Counted from the stretch's first letter, positions 32,592 through 44,703 are shown. The stretch: 64,000 nucleotides of DNA from Tachypleus tridentatus (GCF_004210375.1 NC_134825.1:7316001-7380000); one strand, 5' to 3'. The notes: generated from the letters alone by a model not told the origin. Made by a program: numbers and translations.

Positions 32592-35500
32592 CTGTAGTAT
32601 GAATCAGTAACATAACATCAATAAACGAGCTATCATAAATCAATATGTAAAATATGTTGGTTGGTTGATTAATAATACATAATAACGACAGTTGTAATAC
32701 TCTATTCATAACCAAAACATAAATATACCTTACACTCTAATGATAACATAAACAAAGAAAGTCCTCCATTCTAAAATAACCAAACTGTTTTTCACAAGAT
32801 ATTCACCTTAGTTATCTCTATATCATTTACAAGAAAGGTAAAATAGGTTTATGACGTTTTATGATGAAGAGGATATACACTAATTATAAGAGATAAATCC
32901 AATAGATTAGGTAATATAGTTTAGAGCATGAGTTCGATACCAGCTGCAGTTATTGAGAATAGAACCACTGTTATACGGTATTGGGATAGTAATAAATGAG
33001 GTGCAAAACAGATCAGGACAGTAATATATATAAGCTATAAAACAGTCTTAAGATTTTAATACACATATAAATTAAATTACAAAACACTTCATAATTACTA
33101 CTAAAACTGTAATAGTAAAGTGATTTATCAGTCTTTATAATAGACACCTGATATTGATCTGTTTAACTTATATAGTAGGCTGGGTTAATTTTGTTGTTTT
33201 CATCCGGGTATTACACTTTATTCCAGCGTACATCTTGTCAATAATGACTGGGGAAGTACCACCATCCCACTCCATATTATACAATAACATCACCTTTCAT
33301 AACTAAATGAAATATATAAATTTTGCGAAATTAACTTGACCAAGAGATAGACATGAGAATGCAGTTGATGCAGTAAAACGTCAGTAAACTACTTCATGAG
33401 CCAAACAACATTGAGATCATTCATGGAATCTTATAACACTTGGCTCTATGGTAGATGATAGCACACTATGCTTTTATTTAGGCTTATTATACCAACACTC
33501 ACTACACTTAAAAGGTTTCACGCTCTCCCTGTCATTCAACTCGCAATTAATAGACAACAACCGAACTATGCAGTCTCGATAAATGCATTTTGTTTTTGTG
33601 ATTTCTCCTATTTCAAAAAATAAAGCGTAATGTGACACATACACTGGATGTTGTGTAGGTTAAATAGTTAATTAATTGGTTTAGTTTAATCGCAAAAAAC
33701 CTGATTATCCACATATATATATAATAAGAATAGCTGGAATTCTAATATTTGTTACATTACGTGGTTCATAACGAAGAACTTACTGTGTTCTTCATTTAAA
33801 AAGATTTCTTCCTACAATTAATGGATTTTATCATTCCATACGTAAGACACACAAGCAAGAAGAATAGTTAGACGTCAAGTTGTTAAATCTAAGTTTATAA
33901 ATTAAACAGTTGGAAACGTTTTTTTATCATCAGATATTCAAATAGCTTTCTTAATTAGAATATTTCTACTACTTTGTTTTGAAAATATAACTTTAAATTA
34001 ATTAAAGTTTACCTGCGTCACCAGAGTAATTACTGACATGTAATCTATACAAGTAGTTTTCGTTTTCTATCCAAAACTCCCGATAGATGGCAAACTTTTC
34101 GTTTTCTTCTTTATCCTTTAAATCAAACCTGATTGAATAATTTCCTTGATTTGTTAGAGCATAGATCCGATCGTTTCCTGGAAATTAATAATGAAACCTT
34201 TCGATTTTACACAAAGTTTATTTCGTAGTAAATGGAGGGAAACATTTAAATTATGAAAGATCATTTTAAAATTAACATTACAAACAACAACATGAACCCC
34301 AATAATTAAAACGTTACAACAAACTTGTGTTTTGTAACTAAGAAGGGTTTACGGATTAAGATAATTCTGTTAGTTATCCAACAAAGACTTTGTCAGAAGA
34401 GACAAGAATAATTAACGTCTTTACTACATATTGTTGTTACATCTTTAAAGGAACAATGATTTTTATCTTGTACCTCTGAACAATGATTAAAAAGTCTAAT
34501 TTAATTTATCCAGCCAGTACGCCTTCAATATACTAAAAATCATATGTTTTAAACTAAGATCAGAACCTACCAAGCCAGAACTCTTTCTTAATATCTCCAA
34601 ATCCAACTTTGTAATCTGCCCAAGGTTTGAAAAAGTAGTCCTTTGGGTTTCCGTGGTTTCCTCGTCTTTGGATTACCTTATAAACAGAAAAATGATTATT
34701 TAAGTTTGTTGTAATAATTAAACTTATTACACATGTTTTTACATATAACACTTTTCTATTTTCTATAATACACGTTACTTATAGTCCAGCCTCCCCCATC
34801 AGTAGTCATGTCACAGTAAACATAGAAACTTCCGGTAGTCATCCATGACCTGGGCCAGATACGGTACGATCCACTGGTAGAATGTCCATTATGTAGAATA
34901 TGTGCACAGTCTGTTGGTCCAGGAGACGAAAGGGGACATGTGTGGTTCGTTTTTTGGTTGATTAGATGTTTTTCTAAGACAGAAAGAAATAATCTTAACC
35001 TATCCAAGGTTACGTTTTACATATATATATGTAAATGAATAAAAAATTTCATTTATTAAATGTTATTTGCACATAATGTTTCTACATTTTGTCATAGTAA
35101 CGTAGTTTCTGTTCAGTAACGTCACTGTAAATAGTTTTAAACGTGTAGCAAACTTCGTATGTTTTACACAAAGTTATAGATAGCTACATATTACACAAGT
35201 TATTATTTAATTGGTACACTCTAAACTGTATAGTTAGCACACTTGTTATTACCTGATTATATTACGTAGAGAAATAAAACTAATTTATTTATTGTTGTAG
35301 ATGTTATGTTAAAACGATTATCGCAACATTTTTATTCCCAGTAAATATTTAGAATCGAACCCTTAAAATTTATTTATCTACTTATTATTTTAACTTTAAT
35401 TGTAACAACATTCTCACAATATTTTATTTTGTTTTAGCTTGTAAAGAGAAATGAAGATTTAACATTAATATGATAAAGTAAACATCTACATAAACATAAA

Positions 35501-36094
35501 ACACTAGATTTTAATTTCCAATCAGAAAAGTGACGTTCGTTTGTCTCATAACAACAAAAAAAAGAAAGAAAACCATTTAGTTTGTGTTATGTTTACCAAA
35601 GGACATCAAATAATAAACTATAGAAATGTTCATGAACATAAATTCCATATATTAAACAATAATACTTATTGTGTACAACTGAACATCCATCATATGTATG
35701 AAAATCATCATTCAACAAGTAACAATAATAATATTGTGTTATTATATTTTAATATTTTTTATTATGATATTACCTGTAAATATAGTACAGAGAGCATTTG
35801 GACTAAATGATTGCCATGTTATATACAATGATGTTATGTACAAGATAATATATAAGGTTTTTTTAATATAATGAATTCTAACAACATTTAGTGATAAGAA
35901 TTATTTACACCTCTAGATAAACTGGCATGAGACGTTTTACCTTTGGCTTTGAGGTTTTCTTTGGCCAGAGAAACTAGAACGTCAATGGACTCAACTATTC
36001 CGGTTATCGACTTCTCTTCACACTGTTTCGTGACGAACTCTGATCCAGAACTTGTACCAACCATATAAACAAACCAAATAAAGACGGATGTCAT
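32341..36094 (-). CDS. Tachylectin-5-like fibrinogen-related lectin
   Basis: Five coding exons (36094-35941, 34973-34783, 34676-34571, 34177-34013, 32591-32341) join in frame to 288 residues if exon 2 ends at 34783. Residues 1-18 look like a signal peptide, so the product is probably secreted. After a linker, a fibrinogen-related domain runs from about Cys64 to the C-terminus: [14 protein letters not shown] (102-115), VIQRRG (116-121), [31 protein letters not shown], calcium-site D221-x-D223-N-D, then C231...C244 flanking GGWWY, and SNLNGLYL. Horseshoe crab tachylectin-5 proteins have this layout, bind acetyl groups of microbial sugars and agglutinate bacteria; that function is inferred. The coding frame is intact, but the intron after exon 2 begins ATAAGT rather than GTAAGT. 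Decayed relatives lie to the right. The start is the first ATG after an in-frame TAA. Confidence 0.88.
34013..34177 (-). CDS. Lectin coding exon 4
   Basis: Acceptor TAATTTCCAG|G; encodes [19 protein letters not shown] through [13 protein letters not shown]. Donor GCAG|GTAAAC. Decayed homologues of this exon lie at 39.5 and 51.9 kb. Confidence 0.88.
34571..34676 (-). CDS. Lectin coding exon 3
   Basis: Acceptor TTTATAAG|G; residues 116-150 ([16 protein letters not shown] ... [10 protein letters not shown]). Donor CTTG|GTAGGT. Starts in phase 0, which fixes the true end of exon 2 at the mutated donor. Confidence 0.86.
34783..34973 (-). CDS. Lectin coding exon 2 (domain start; abnormal donor)
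   Basis: Acceptor TTTCTGTCTTAG|AA. Encodes residues 52-115, including the first domain cysteines (C64, C74, C105) and DGGGWT. The homologous exon at 58.0 kb ends in ACG|GTAAGTAAC; here the same position is ACT|ATAAGTAAC, so the first intron base G is A. Confidence 0.85.
35941..36094 (-). CDS. Lectin coding exon 1 (signal peptide)
   Basis: Opens [18 protein letters not shown] and continues [10 protein letters not shown] to a helical linker [16 protein letters not shown]. Donor AAAG|GTAAAA, phase 1. CTATTTTACAG lies about 28 bases upstream of the ATG, a plausible acceptor of a 5' UTR intron. Confidence 0.82.
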
Positions 36095-36342
36095 TATTTT
36101 TGGAGACTTATTTTCTGCTTACTGTAAAATAGAAACATTATGTAAAATTTCTTTCCGACAGACGTAATATAGAATAATGTACTAAATATAAAATACACAC
36201 ACACACATGTATATAGAAAGAGTACCTTGACGATATTATGGAAAAATATAAACTAACTACAATATATGAAAAATTTACTGAATGTATATTTGACATGAAG
36301 TCGATACATTTAACATTTAATTTCTTTTAGATACCTAGAGTT

Positions 36343-36592
36343 TAGTTTGTTCGGTTTGAATTTCTTATAAGCTACACTAGGGCTATCTGCGCTAGCTGTC
36401 CCTAATTTCGCAATGTAAGACTGGATACAAGGCAGCTAATTATCACCACCCATTGCCAACTCTTAGCCCACTATTTTACCAACGAATAGTGGGATTGATC
36501 AAAACATTATAACGACTCCACAGCTGAATGTTTGGTGTAACGTGGACTCGAATCCGCGGATTACGAGTCAAATTCATTAACCACCTGGTTAA
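36343..36592 (-). repeat. tRNA-derived SINE, minus strand
   Basis: Reverse-oriented family copy (GGGCTATCTGCGCTAGCTGT, CCAACTCTTAGCCCACT, TGGGATTGATC, head with GGATTACGAGTC), diverged, located just upstream of the lectin start exon, in the presumed 5' UTR intron. Confidence 0.88.
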
Positions 36593-37199
36593 CACACAAA
36601 TAACACAACCTGTCTGATCGATTGAAACAATAACAGGAATGACATTGATATATCCTTGGGTGTTCTTGTTGTACATGTAGTCAGCTATATGATTTTAGTT
36701 ACATTTTTCAAAAGAGTTATATGTATTGTGATGTAGAAGTGTATCACGTACAGTTTTTACTATAACAGAAAGAAATAAAAAAAAACAGCAAAGAATCGAC
36801 TCCAACAGTTTCTTAACCCACAATTATTCTTATAAAGTACTTTATTTTGAAACCAAATATTTCCATTCTCTCTGACACTGATTATGTTTCAATGTAGATT
36901 TTTCTGAAATAATGTTTGAATGTTTAGATATTCAGTAATGTCTAATATTTCTTCCACAGACTGTGGTTCAGTGGTAAGTCTGAGGAACTATAAAGTGAGT
37001 TTCGATACTCTAGGTGGACACACCACACCACACGTAGCCTATTGTAAAGCTTTGTGTTTAACAAGAAATAAACATTCCTCAAATGACGAAGAATTATTAT
37101 TATATTTATTAGTCACAATACAAAAAGTTTTATATATGGAATTAAATACTTCAGTAATAGACTATCCGTCAAATATCAACAATATAAAATGAAACTTAC

Positions 37200-37242
37200 C
37201 TCCTAAAACGAGTTTTCGTTGATATAACTGCCTTCAGTAACT
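37200..37242 (-). promoter_or_regulatory. Probable non-coding first exon and initiator of lectin gene
   Basis: On the minus strand TTTAGGAG|GTAAGTTTC is a near-perfect donor at 37200. About 42 bases upstream lies ACATCAGTTAC, matching the arthropod initiator TCAGT, with a weak TATA-like TTAAAAC about 25-30 bases before it. CACGTG occurs twice at 37357-37377. Together they would give a short 5' UTR exon spliced to the acceptor upstream of the ATG. Inferred from signals only. Confidence 0.45.
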
Positions 37243-37509
37243 GATGTATTTTAAAATAAGATGATGTTTTAACCTTAGACAACAAAATCTCGAAAGAACG
37301 GAGTATCTGTCAAAGTCTCGTGAACTTGAGTTGTTTTAACTTGTGTTCTCTGTCTAATCACGTGCTTCAAATTCACGTGGTCAAACTTCACAACTATCAC
37401 TGATGGTATTCAGATATGTAAATAAACAATAACAAACTATAACTTCAACTAATAAGAAATATAATCTAATGTTTTAAGAATACTTTTAAATCTTCTGTTT
37501 TTATTTAAC

Positions 37510-37730
37510 AATGTTCTCTAAGTTTTTATATCTTGAAATTGCTTGGTTGTTTTTCGAAGGTTTGAGGTTACAATTTTTCAAGTGTGTCAGGACGTGTCTC
37601 CACTTGAGTACCGATATTGTTCTTTGTTTCCTTTCTATAAGATCCTTTCATTATTTAAATACTGCACTTGTTGGACATCTAGCCATTGAATTACTTCTTG
37701 TTAGCTTTATATTGAATAATACTTAAAAAT
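37510..37730 (-). repeat. Lectin upstream-flank duplication, copy 1
   Basis: Aligns with 54380-54540 (GGTTTRAGGTTACAATT, CCACTTGAGTWCYGATATTG, GTTTCCTTTCTATA, TTTAAATRYTGC). This shows the duplication that made the decayed lectin copy at 52-53 kb included at least 1.5 kb of upstream sequence. Confidence 0.6.
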
Positions 37731-39490
37731 TGCAACCAAATTTATAACTTGAATACTTTAAAAACATGTAGAGATATTTGAGATCATGTGGAAAACATAA
37801 GAACTGTAATTTGAGAAAACAAACGATAAAGTTAAGCATACATTCTTCATAGGTAGCTGTTGGAAAACAACTTTATTTTACCACACCACAACACAATTAA
37901 TAACATTTAACTACAGTAGCTGTTGAAACTGATTTATAAGAATACATTTTAAAATGAAGATAAGAGATGGAAGCACTGTTCACATCAAGTTATTGTTCAA
38001 TATGGTCCCTTTTATGCCATTTTCCTTCCTATATTATCCACTGTCATTAAAATAAGTTGAGATGTATTAACGTACTCAGAAATAACTTCTATTTAAATAT
38101 TTGCTGTTTTGATCCAACAAAGAATGTTTAGACAGAGTTGGCACATTTGGTTTGTGATCTGTAAAAGACTGAAAATTTCTGTTGAAGGAAAGGAGACAAT
38201 GTTTCAACTTTTATATTGTGGGCTTCGAGTTTTATTTCAACAAACAGTGAGAGTCTACAGAAGTTATCCAGATCAGGAATGGTATGCTTTTGATAAGTTA
38301 TGAACTCGATTAATTCGGGCGTGTGTTTTATCAAAGCTTTTTAAATATTTATACCTCCTCAATTCTTCATTTACCATCATGAACAAATATTCAATAATAA
38401 ATATTGAGAAGATAAAAAATAAAATAAAGTTTGTGATTAATATTGTTAAAGATCCATTTTATTTTTACAGTGTTGATGGGAATGATGTTAAAAATACAGT
38501 GATCATTTTTTTGTGCCACATGGTGTTATTTTCATTAATGTTTGAGAAAATAAACTGTGATTGTTTTGTTCTTTCATTTAACATATTTTTCTTCTAGATA
38601 AATTAGCAATAAAGAGTTGTTATTCCAATAATTTCTTTTGTAACAATAGTTTTGGAGAGCTCCTAAATAAACAAAAACAGTTTTTGTTTAATTTTATTTC
38701 TGTTGTTGATTAACAAGATATAGAGTAGTGTTGACATCATTGTTGAAGGAAGTTCATATTTTTTAGTAATGCAGGAGGATAAAGCAATATGCCGAGTCAT
38801 CTAGTGACCAGCCCTCCTGATGTGATGAGAAAGGATCGAAATGCATTGAAAAGATACTTAAGTACGTACATCATATATTTAACACGTATAAAAAAATCTG
38901 TTTATATTTATCGTAATATCAAAATTATGCAAGGTGGAGAAATCTTTAGCAATAGTCCCAGATGTCAGGGGCTGTTAGCTTACGTGATCAGGTTGGTAGT
39001 ATACGAAACACTTGCTCTTTTTGAAATCTTTGAATTATTTTGCTGGAAATACTTGCTATCTGTTTAGTGTATTATAAATATACATATATACGTATAATAT
39101 ATTACACACAATAGTTTGAATAGTAGGTTTTCGATGAGAAACTCAATAGAGTTAATTTTCGGCACTTTTACTATTTGAAAATCATGGTAATGAACAGAAA
39201 GAAAATATTGTAAAGAAATCAATATTTTCTGTTTAAGATAAAGTTTGTGATGCGAATGAGTAAAAAGACAGATTAACGAACCTGATTGTTAGTAACAATA
39301 TGATATTCTGTATCGGTGATATTTCTGTACGTAGTAGATCAGACAATAGTACATTGAACATTTACAGGTTTATATTAACACTATAAAATGTTTTGAGTAG
39401 GTGTGTATTATTAAATAATACAAACAATGTATATTTACTAGTATTCTTCTATATAAACAATATCATTACCCAATATCGTTATAAACTTAA
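37731..39490. other. Intergenic, nothing firm
   Basis: AT-rich. A possible short plus-strand start exon lies at 38789-38868 (MPSHLVTSPPDVMRKDRNAL... followed by AA|GTACGT). I do not recognise it. Confidence 0.35.
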
Positions 39491-39831
39491 CCAACATACC
39501 TTACTTAGGAAACCTTTAATATGTAGAAATTGTGTATTCTAAACTCTCGATAGAGGACGACAGTTTTTCATCTTCTTTTTATCTCAGATCAAATTCGATG
39601 GAGTAAGTTCCTTGATTTATTGAACTAAAAATCCAATAATTTCTTATGAAAATAAATTATAATAATTAATTGTATTTGTGAAATTATTTTTAAAAGAAAT
39701 AAAATTATTAATTAGTTAATACAAACGATATTAATGGTCCCATAATAATTTGTAAGATTAAGATTTGTTGATTAAAATTTCCAACATCTATCAGTGACAA
39801 ACTATTTAAATATTATTTTGTCTTGATTCAG

Positions 39832-40109
39832 GCCCGGCATGGCCAAGCGCGTTAAGGCGTGCGACTCGTAATCTGAGGGTCGCCGGTTCGCATTCTCATC
39901 GCGCCAAACATGCTCGCCCTTTCAGCCGTGGTGGCGTTATAATATTACGGTCAATCCCACTATTCGTTGGTAAACGAGTAGCCCAAGAGTTGGCGGTGGG
40001 TGGTGATGACTAGCTGCCTTCCTCTAGTCTTACACTGCTAAATTAGGGACGGCTAGCACAGATAGCCCTCGAGTAGCTTTGTGCGAAATTCAAAAACAAA
40101 ACAAACAAA
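39832..40109 (+). repeat. tRNA-derived SINE, full length
   Basis: Starts GGCCCGGCATGGCCAAGCGC with A box, anticodon-loop equivalent CTCGTAA and B box GGTTCGCATTC. The body ends AAACAAAACAAACAAAC. It is flanked by the repeat CTTGATTCA (39823 and 40113), a target-site duplication that proves retroposition. This is the reference copy in the window. Confidence 0.95.
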
Positions 40110-40639
40110 CTGCCTTGATTCAAAGTTCAAAAGATTTATAGAAAAATTAGAAAGAAGTTCACCAGTTGACAGTTATTTGCAATATTTTAAAGACTGAATA
40201 AATACACTACAAAATGGATTCATTATAATCATAACGAGTTGATCAAATCTAAATAGAGCATAAGGTACATTATGATGAAGAGAAACCCAGTTGAAGTAAA
40301 AATATATTCTAACAACAACTAGTATGGGTGTTAAAACTCTAATTATAAAGAAATTACAGAATAGTCGTCTTCAGAGCACATAGGGTAGGTTAATTCTAAA
40401 TACAACATGGAGTGGATTATTTTTAAATACTAAATTGTACGAGCCAGTTCTAAATACAATATATTGAAAATTTATTTATAAGTACCGTCCTGTATATCTT
40501 TAAATAAACAGAATAAAATATATTATATCTATCTGTCTATACTTTATCTTCTGAATAGTTTTACACCAGTTTACTTCATTTTGACCAATAAGTACAAATT
40601 AAGTATTAATTTCATAAACTGCAAATAAGAATTTCATTT

Positions 40640-40850
40640 GTCTGGTAAAACAGCCTCTCAGGAGCACAGAGAAAACCTAGTTTCGATACAACTGGTGAGC
40701 TAAGCACATAAATTAATAAGTCACAAAAAAGAACAAAAATAAACGTCTTCAATAAAGCTCATACACTTACACAGGCATCGGATATGTTTCTTTTCTCGTG
40801 ATGGGTGCAAGACAGAGAGCCGATTCTGTAGCTTTCGGCTTAACTACAAA
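40640..40850 (+). repeat. Second-family SINE, interrupted, inside decayed lectin copy
   Basis: GAAAACCTAGTTTCGATACA and ACTGGTGAGCTAAGCACA resemble the family at 52.76 kb; further 3' SINE-like sequence (TGTAGCTTTCGGCTTAACTACAAACAAAG) lies about 90 bases on, as if something separated them. Position relative to lectin exon 4 is comparable to that in the 52 kb copy. Confidence 0.4.
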
Positions 40851-41650
40851 CAAAGAAGTTAACTAAAGTACTTTATGAATAGACTGTATGATTTATTACA
40901 ACACACAATACTATTGTTTAATAGTTAAAGTAAAAAAACAATATAACTTCTGTCAGATTTAACGATACCATCATTCAACAACAAAAATAATAACATTAAC
41001 GAATTGAACCAGATGATTCAATAAGAAAATCGTTCTGAGCAAGATGATGTAAGTCTTTGATCGAAAACTTGGACAAACCAAGTAAACAAATCAAATAAAG
41101 AGAAATCCCGTCTTATTTATATACTTCGTTTTCTCTATATTGTATTATAAATAACATTGTAATAGTAAGGCCTAAAATAAATTATTTTATGAAATATAAA
41201 AAAATGGTATACAAAGGAATTTAAATAAAACAATAAACAAACAACATAACTCTTATAATGACATGATAAAAAGCTTCAGTATATAAAAGTTTTTATAAGA
41301 GTAACTCGTACATGGAGTAGATACATTTAACCTGTAGTTATAATTCTAATATTTCTTTCTGAAATTATTTTTGTGTAGGAAAGTTTAATAACAATGTAAC
41401 AATGTTTATCATTAAGAGTCTAGTTAAGAATAGTTCCGGGAAGTTAATGTATAAAAATAAACAACATTTGTTAAAGTATGGAGAACTGAAACAACCATAC
41501 TTTTGTATTTATACTGAAACAATTACAGGATTAATATTGACACAAATCAGGAACTCCTTGTTTCACACATACTTAAAATAATAGTTTTTATTTATCATAC
41601 GCAATAAAGTTATATAATCCAGAAGTGTCTCATCCATAATTTCCATGGAA

Positions 41651-41760
41651 AGCCCTCTGTTAGTACAGTGGTAAGTCTGCGGATTTACAACGACGTTTAA
41701 TTCCCGTCGGTGGGCTCAGGAGATAACCCAATGTTGCTTTGTTATAAGAAAACACATACA
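41651..41760 (+). repeat. Second-family tRNA-derived SINE
   Basis: TAGTACAGTGGTAAGTCTGC as A box, TTCCCGTCGGTGGGCTCAGG, and the tail GATAACCCAATGTTGCTTTG TTATAAGAAAACACA. About 110 bases; same family as 54.98 and 56.14 kb. Confidence 0.8.
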
Positions 41761-42585
41761 TTTTCTGTAGAACATTACCTAAACGTGTAATCCAAACTCG
41801 TGAACCACAGGTCTTCCAATAAAGTACTTTGTTTCTAATAAAATATGTTCCAGCTTTTTTTTGTCTTCAAGTTGATCAAATATCAAATACTTTAATGTTG
41901 TTACAATGTCAAACTGATCCAAGAAAGTTAATATTTAATTATTTATAGTTTTGTTTACACAACAAAATAAATTTAATAAAATAAAAAAACAAACGATATA
42001 TAGTTATATATATAACGATATATACATAGTAATAAATATTATTAATGAATAGCCACAAATAAAATAAATTATCTTTCAAAGAGAGTTTTCTTTTCGTCTC
42101 TACACCGTTAGGAACAAGTCTGTTTTGTTTTAATCTGAGACAATAACGTTATACAAATAATGTTGTATGAACGTTGCTCATTCACGATTTTCATCTCCAC
42201 AAGCTCATCACGTGATCATAGTTCTATACCACTGGGTGAGCTAGAGTCACGTGATCACAGTCCACATCTGTTAGTGATATTATAAAAACATGTAAATAAA
42301 TCATGAAGACCTGAACTTTAATCCAGTAAGGAATGTAGTTCAGAGACAAATAATTGTACAATGTAAACAACCAGATGTTTAACATTATTTGAAGAACTTA
42401 TGTTTCGTGTTGTGAAATTTTGTTCTCTGAGCATAATTTAATGTTAGATAACTTTGTTTAAAACATAAAATTCGAAGTAACAATAAATATAATATAATAT
42501 AATAATATTTTTGTAATTAATTTCTTCCAGAACTTACTTGAGTTCTGAGAAATAAATACAGTTTGTTGTCAGTTTTATACTTGTT
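41761..42585. other. Flank of decayed lectin copy
   Basis: AT-rich; TCACGTGATCA occurs twice (42204, 42247), matching the CACGTG motifs upstream of the intact gene and of the 52-53 kb copy. Nothing coding. Confidence 0.4.
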
Positions 42586-42589
42586 TTTG

Positions 42590-42780
42590 TTTAAATAATT
42601 ATTGTAAAATCGTAAAATGGTCTCCGTTTTATAAACGATTTAAATGTTTTAATAATTCCTAAATTTATAAAACTGAAGATATTGTAATGTAAAGAAAATG
42701 ACAAATGTTAATAGTGTATGGGTAAATTAAAGTTAACATACTTGTGAACAGGATGTGAATGGTTGTAAAGTTGTAATGAT
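42590..42780 (-). repeat. Dispersed repeat family R1, minus copy
   Basis: Reverse complement contains CACAAGTATGTTAACTTTA, ATTAACATTTGT, TACATTACAATAT, and TTTATAAATTTAGGAATT, the ordered landmarks of the plus copies at 46.8 and 48.95 kb. Confidence 0.65.
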
Positions 42781-43620
42781 GATCAGTTTGATTAATTTAC
42801 CCTACCTAGCTTCATTAATTTATTATTTCTTCTGTTTCTATCGTATATTATCTTGTAGTTAATTAGTTTCTTTTATTAGAATACGTTTAATCGTTAAGTT
42901 TATTTAACTATCTAAACCTTGTAATATAAGAACAAATAGATGAAATATGTCTAAATAAGACCCTGTAAAATATTTTACATATCATAGAATTAAGACCATG
43001 GATGAAGTTACACAAGATGGAAATAAAGGTCTGAAAACAAAGTTACACTACTGATATTTAACATGATTAAAGAGTTTAATAATAATGCTTTTTTCTTAAG
43101 ACTTTATTTGTCTAAAGCCTAATGATTTTGTGTATTAACATACGCATACAATTTTTTTATGTTTACAATAAAATACAGATATAAAGTATAGAGTAGGCTG
43201 CATAAATTATATGTTTAATGTCCACTTTTATAAAAACAGTACACCCAGTGCATATACAGGTATTAATATCACAATATGGTGTTTAAAACATATCTGTAAT
43301 TATTCAATTTCAACATTTTTTTCAACACGTTAGATCGAGATACATTTCAGGAAAGTTAAAAACTTATAAATTATTAAAATTTGTTATCAATTATTTATGT
43401 ATTATAAGAAAACCTAAAATAACTAAATATCTTAATACTGTAAAAATTATAAATATTTTAAGCTTTATCCCAGACACCAACTATCAATCGTACGTTCGTA
43501 TCCTACAACCAAACACTTTCTAACTTTAAGCGGCACAAAGATATTATCCTATTATACGATTAAAGTAACCCGAAAATTGGGGTGAGTATTCGTAACTAGT
43601 TGGTTTCTGCTTAGTTTCTT
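42781..43620. other. Intergenic, nothing recognised
   Basis: Very AT-rich; no frame, end or period to report. Confidence 0.45.
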
Positions 43621-43626
43621 AGTTTG

Positions 43627-43893
43627 ACATGTCTAGGTGGCAAAGGCACTCGACTCGTAATCTGAGAGTCGCGGGTTCGAATCCCCGTCGCACCAAACAT
43701 GCTCGCCATTTCAGACCTGAGGGCATTATATGTGACGGTGAATCCTACACTTTGTTGGTAAAAAAGTAGCCCAAGAGCTGGCGGTGGGTGTTGATTACTA
43801 GCTGCTCTCCCTCTAGTTTACACTGCTAAATTGGGGACGGCTAGTGCAGATAGCCCTCGTGTAATTTTGTGAGAAATTCAAAAACAAACAAAC
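43627..43893 (+). repeat. tRNA-derived SINE
   Basis: Head with GTCGCGGGTTCGAATCCCCG (consensus-like B box) and body, tail AAAACAAACAAAC. The 5' end differs from the GGCCCGGCATGGCC type. Confidence 0.93.
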
Positions 43894-44529
43894 AATCTAA
43901 TATATCTGTTTAAAATTAGTAACACATAGGTCAGATAAACCACGTGTAGCTTTGTACAACATTTGACAAATAATTATAGAATAAATTTATTTATTGGTGA
44001 ATTATTTTCTTGTTTAATTGAAGTTAAATTATTAATTTATTTTGATAATAAAATCAACATGAATGGGATTTTATCTGTAAGCTTTAGTCTTAATGAAAAC
44101 GGGAAAGAAAATAAGTAGAAATTGTTGCTATTGTTCCTGATCACCTATAAGCTTGGCTTGATAATAGTGTCTAACAAACAAAATGTGGCAAATGAAAGTG
44201 AAATGTTGTATGTGGCATTTAAAAATAATTGTCGGTGTTAGTGATATTATACATGTAAGGAAAGCATAGCAAATAGAAGCCAACAGAGATTTATACAAAA
44301 TCAATTGGATGATGCAAACTGTGTGAAAATGACGTTTTTTTAAATTATTGTCGTTTTTTTACAAGATAATTTTATCAGAAAAGAACAAGCTTGTAGAGTT
44401 TAAACATTGTGATAATATAGCTGGAATACATAAACAAGTAGTTAAACAAATGTTTAAGTGATATTGAATAATTGTTCTGGTTTATCAATTGTTACTTTGT
44501 CAGGTCAGGGATTACTACAAAGTACTTAG

Positions 44530-44635
44530 TTTTGAAACATATATGTTCTTAACTTTCGTGAGAAGAACACGAATGTCACTAACTTTGAAACATATATGTT
44601 CCTAACTTTGGTGAGAAGAACTCGAATGCCACTTT
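44530..44635 (+). repeat. Tandem duplication, about 54-bp unit
   Basis: TTTGAAACATATATGTTCYT followed by AACTTTSGTGAGAAGAACWC occurs twice in direct succession. Confidence 0.85.
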
Positions 44636-44703
44636 TAAAACTAGATTTATACTTTATTATTTTACACTTTATACTGAAGTTTATTTTTCATATATAAATA
44701 AAT

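Larger units (their letters stand above)
39498..41130 (-). pseudogene. Decayed lectin copy (exon 4 and exon 1 traces)
   Basis: On the minus strand 39630-39498 matches lectin exon 4 (AAATCAAGGAA..TTACTCCAT, AAAGAAGATGAAAAACTGTC, CTATCGAGAGTTT) with deletions and a TGA in the former open frame. 41130-41040 matches exon 1 (TCTCTTTATTTGATTTGTTT, GTCCAAGTTTTCGATCA) without a usable ATG. Exons 2, 3 and 5 were not found nearby. Non-coding sequence at 40830-41040 aligns with 52830-53040, so this copy and the one at 52-53 kb share an ancestor more recent than the intact gene. Confidence 0.72.

Noticed and set aside
39832..39905. SINE heads considered as functional tRNA genes
   Set aside because: Acceptor and anticodon stems do not pair properly, and the heads are always followed by the same SINE body and A-rich tail.
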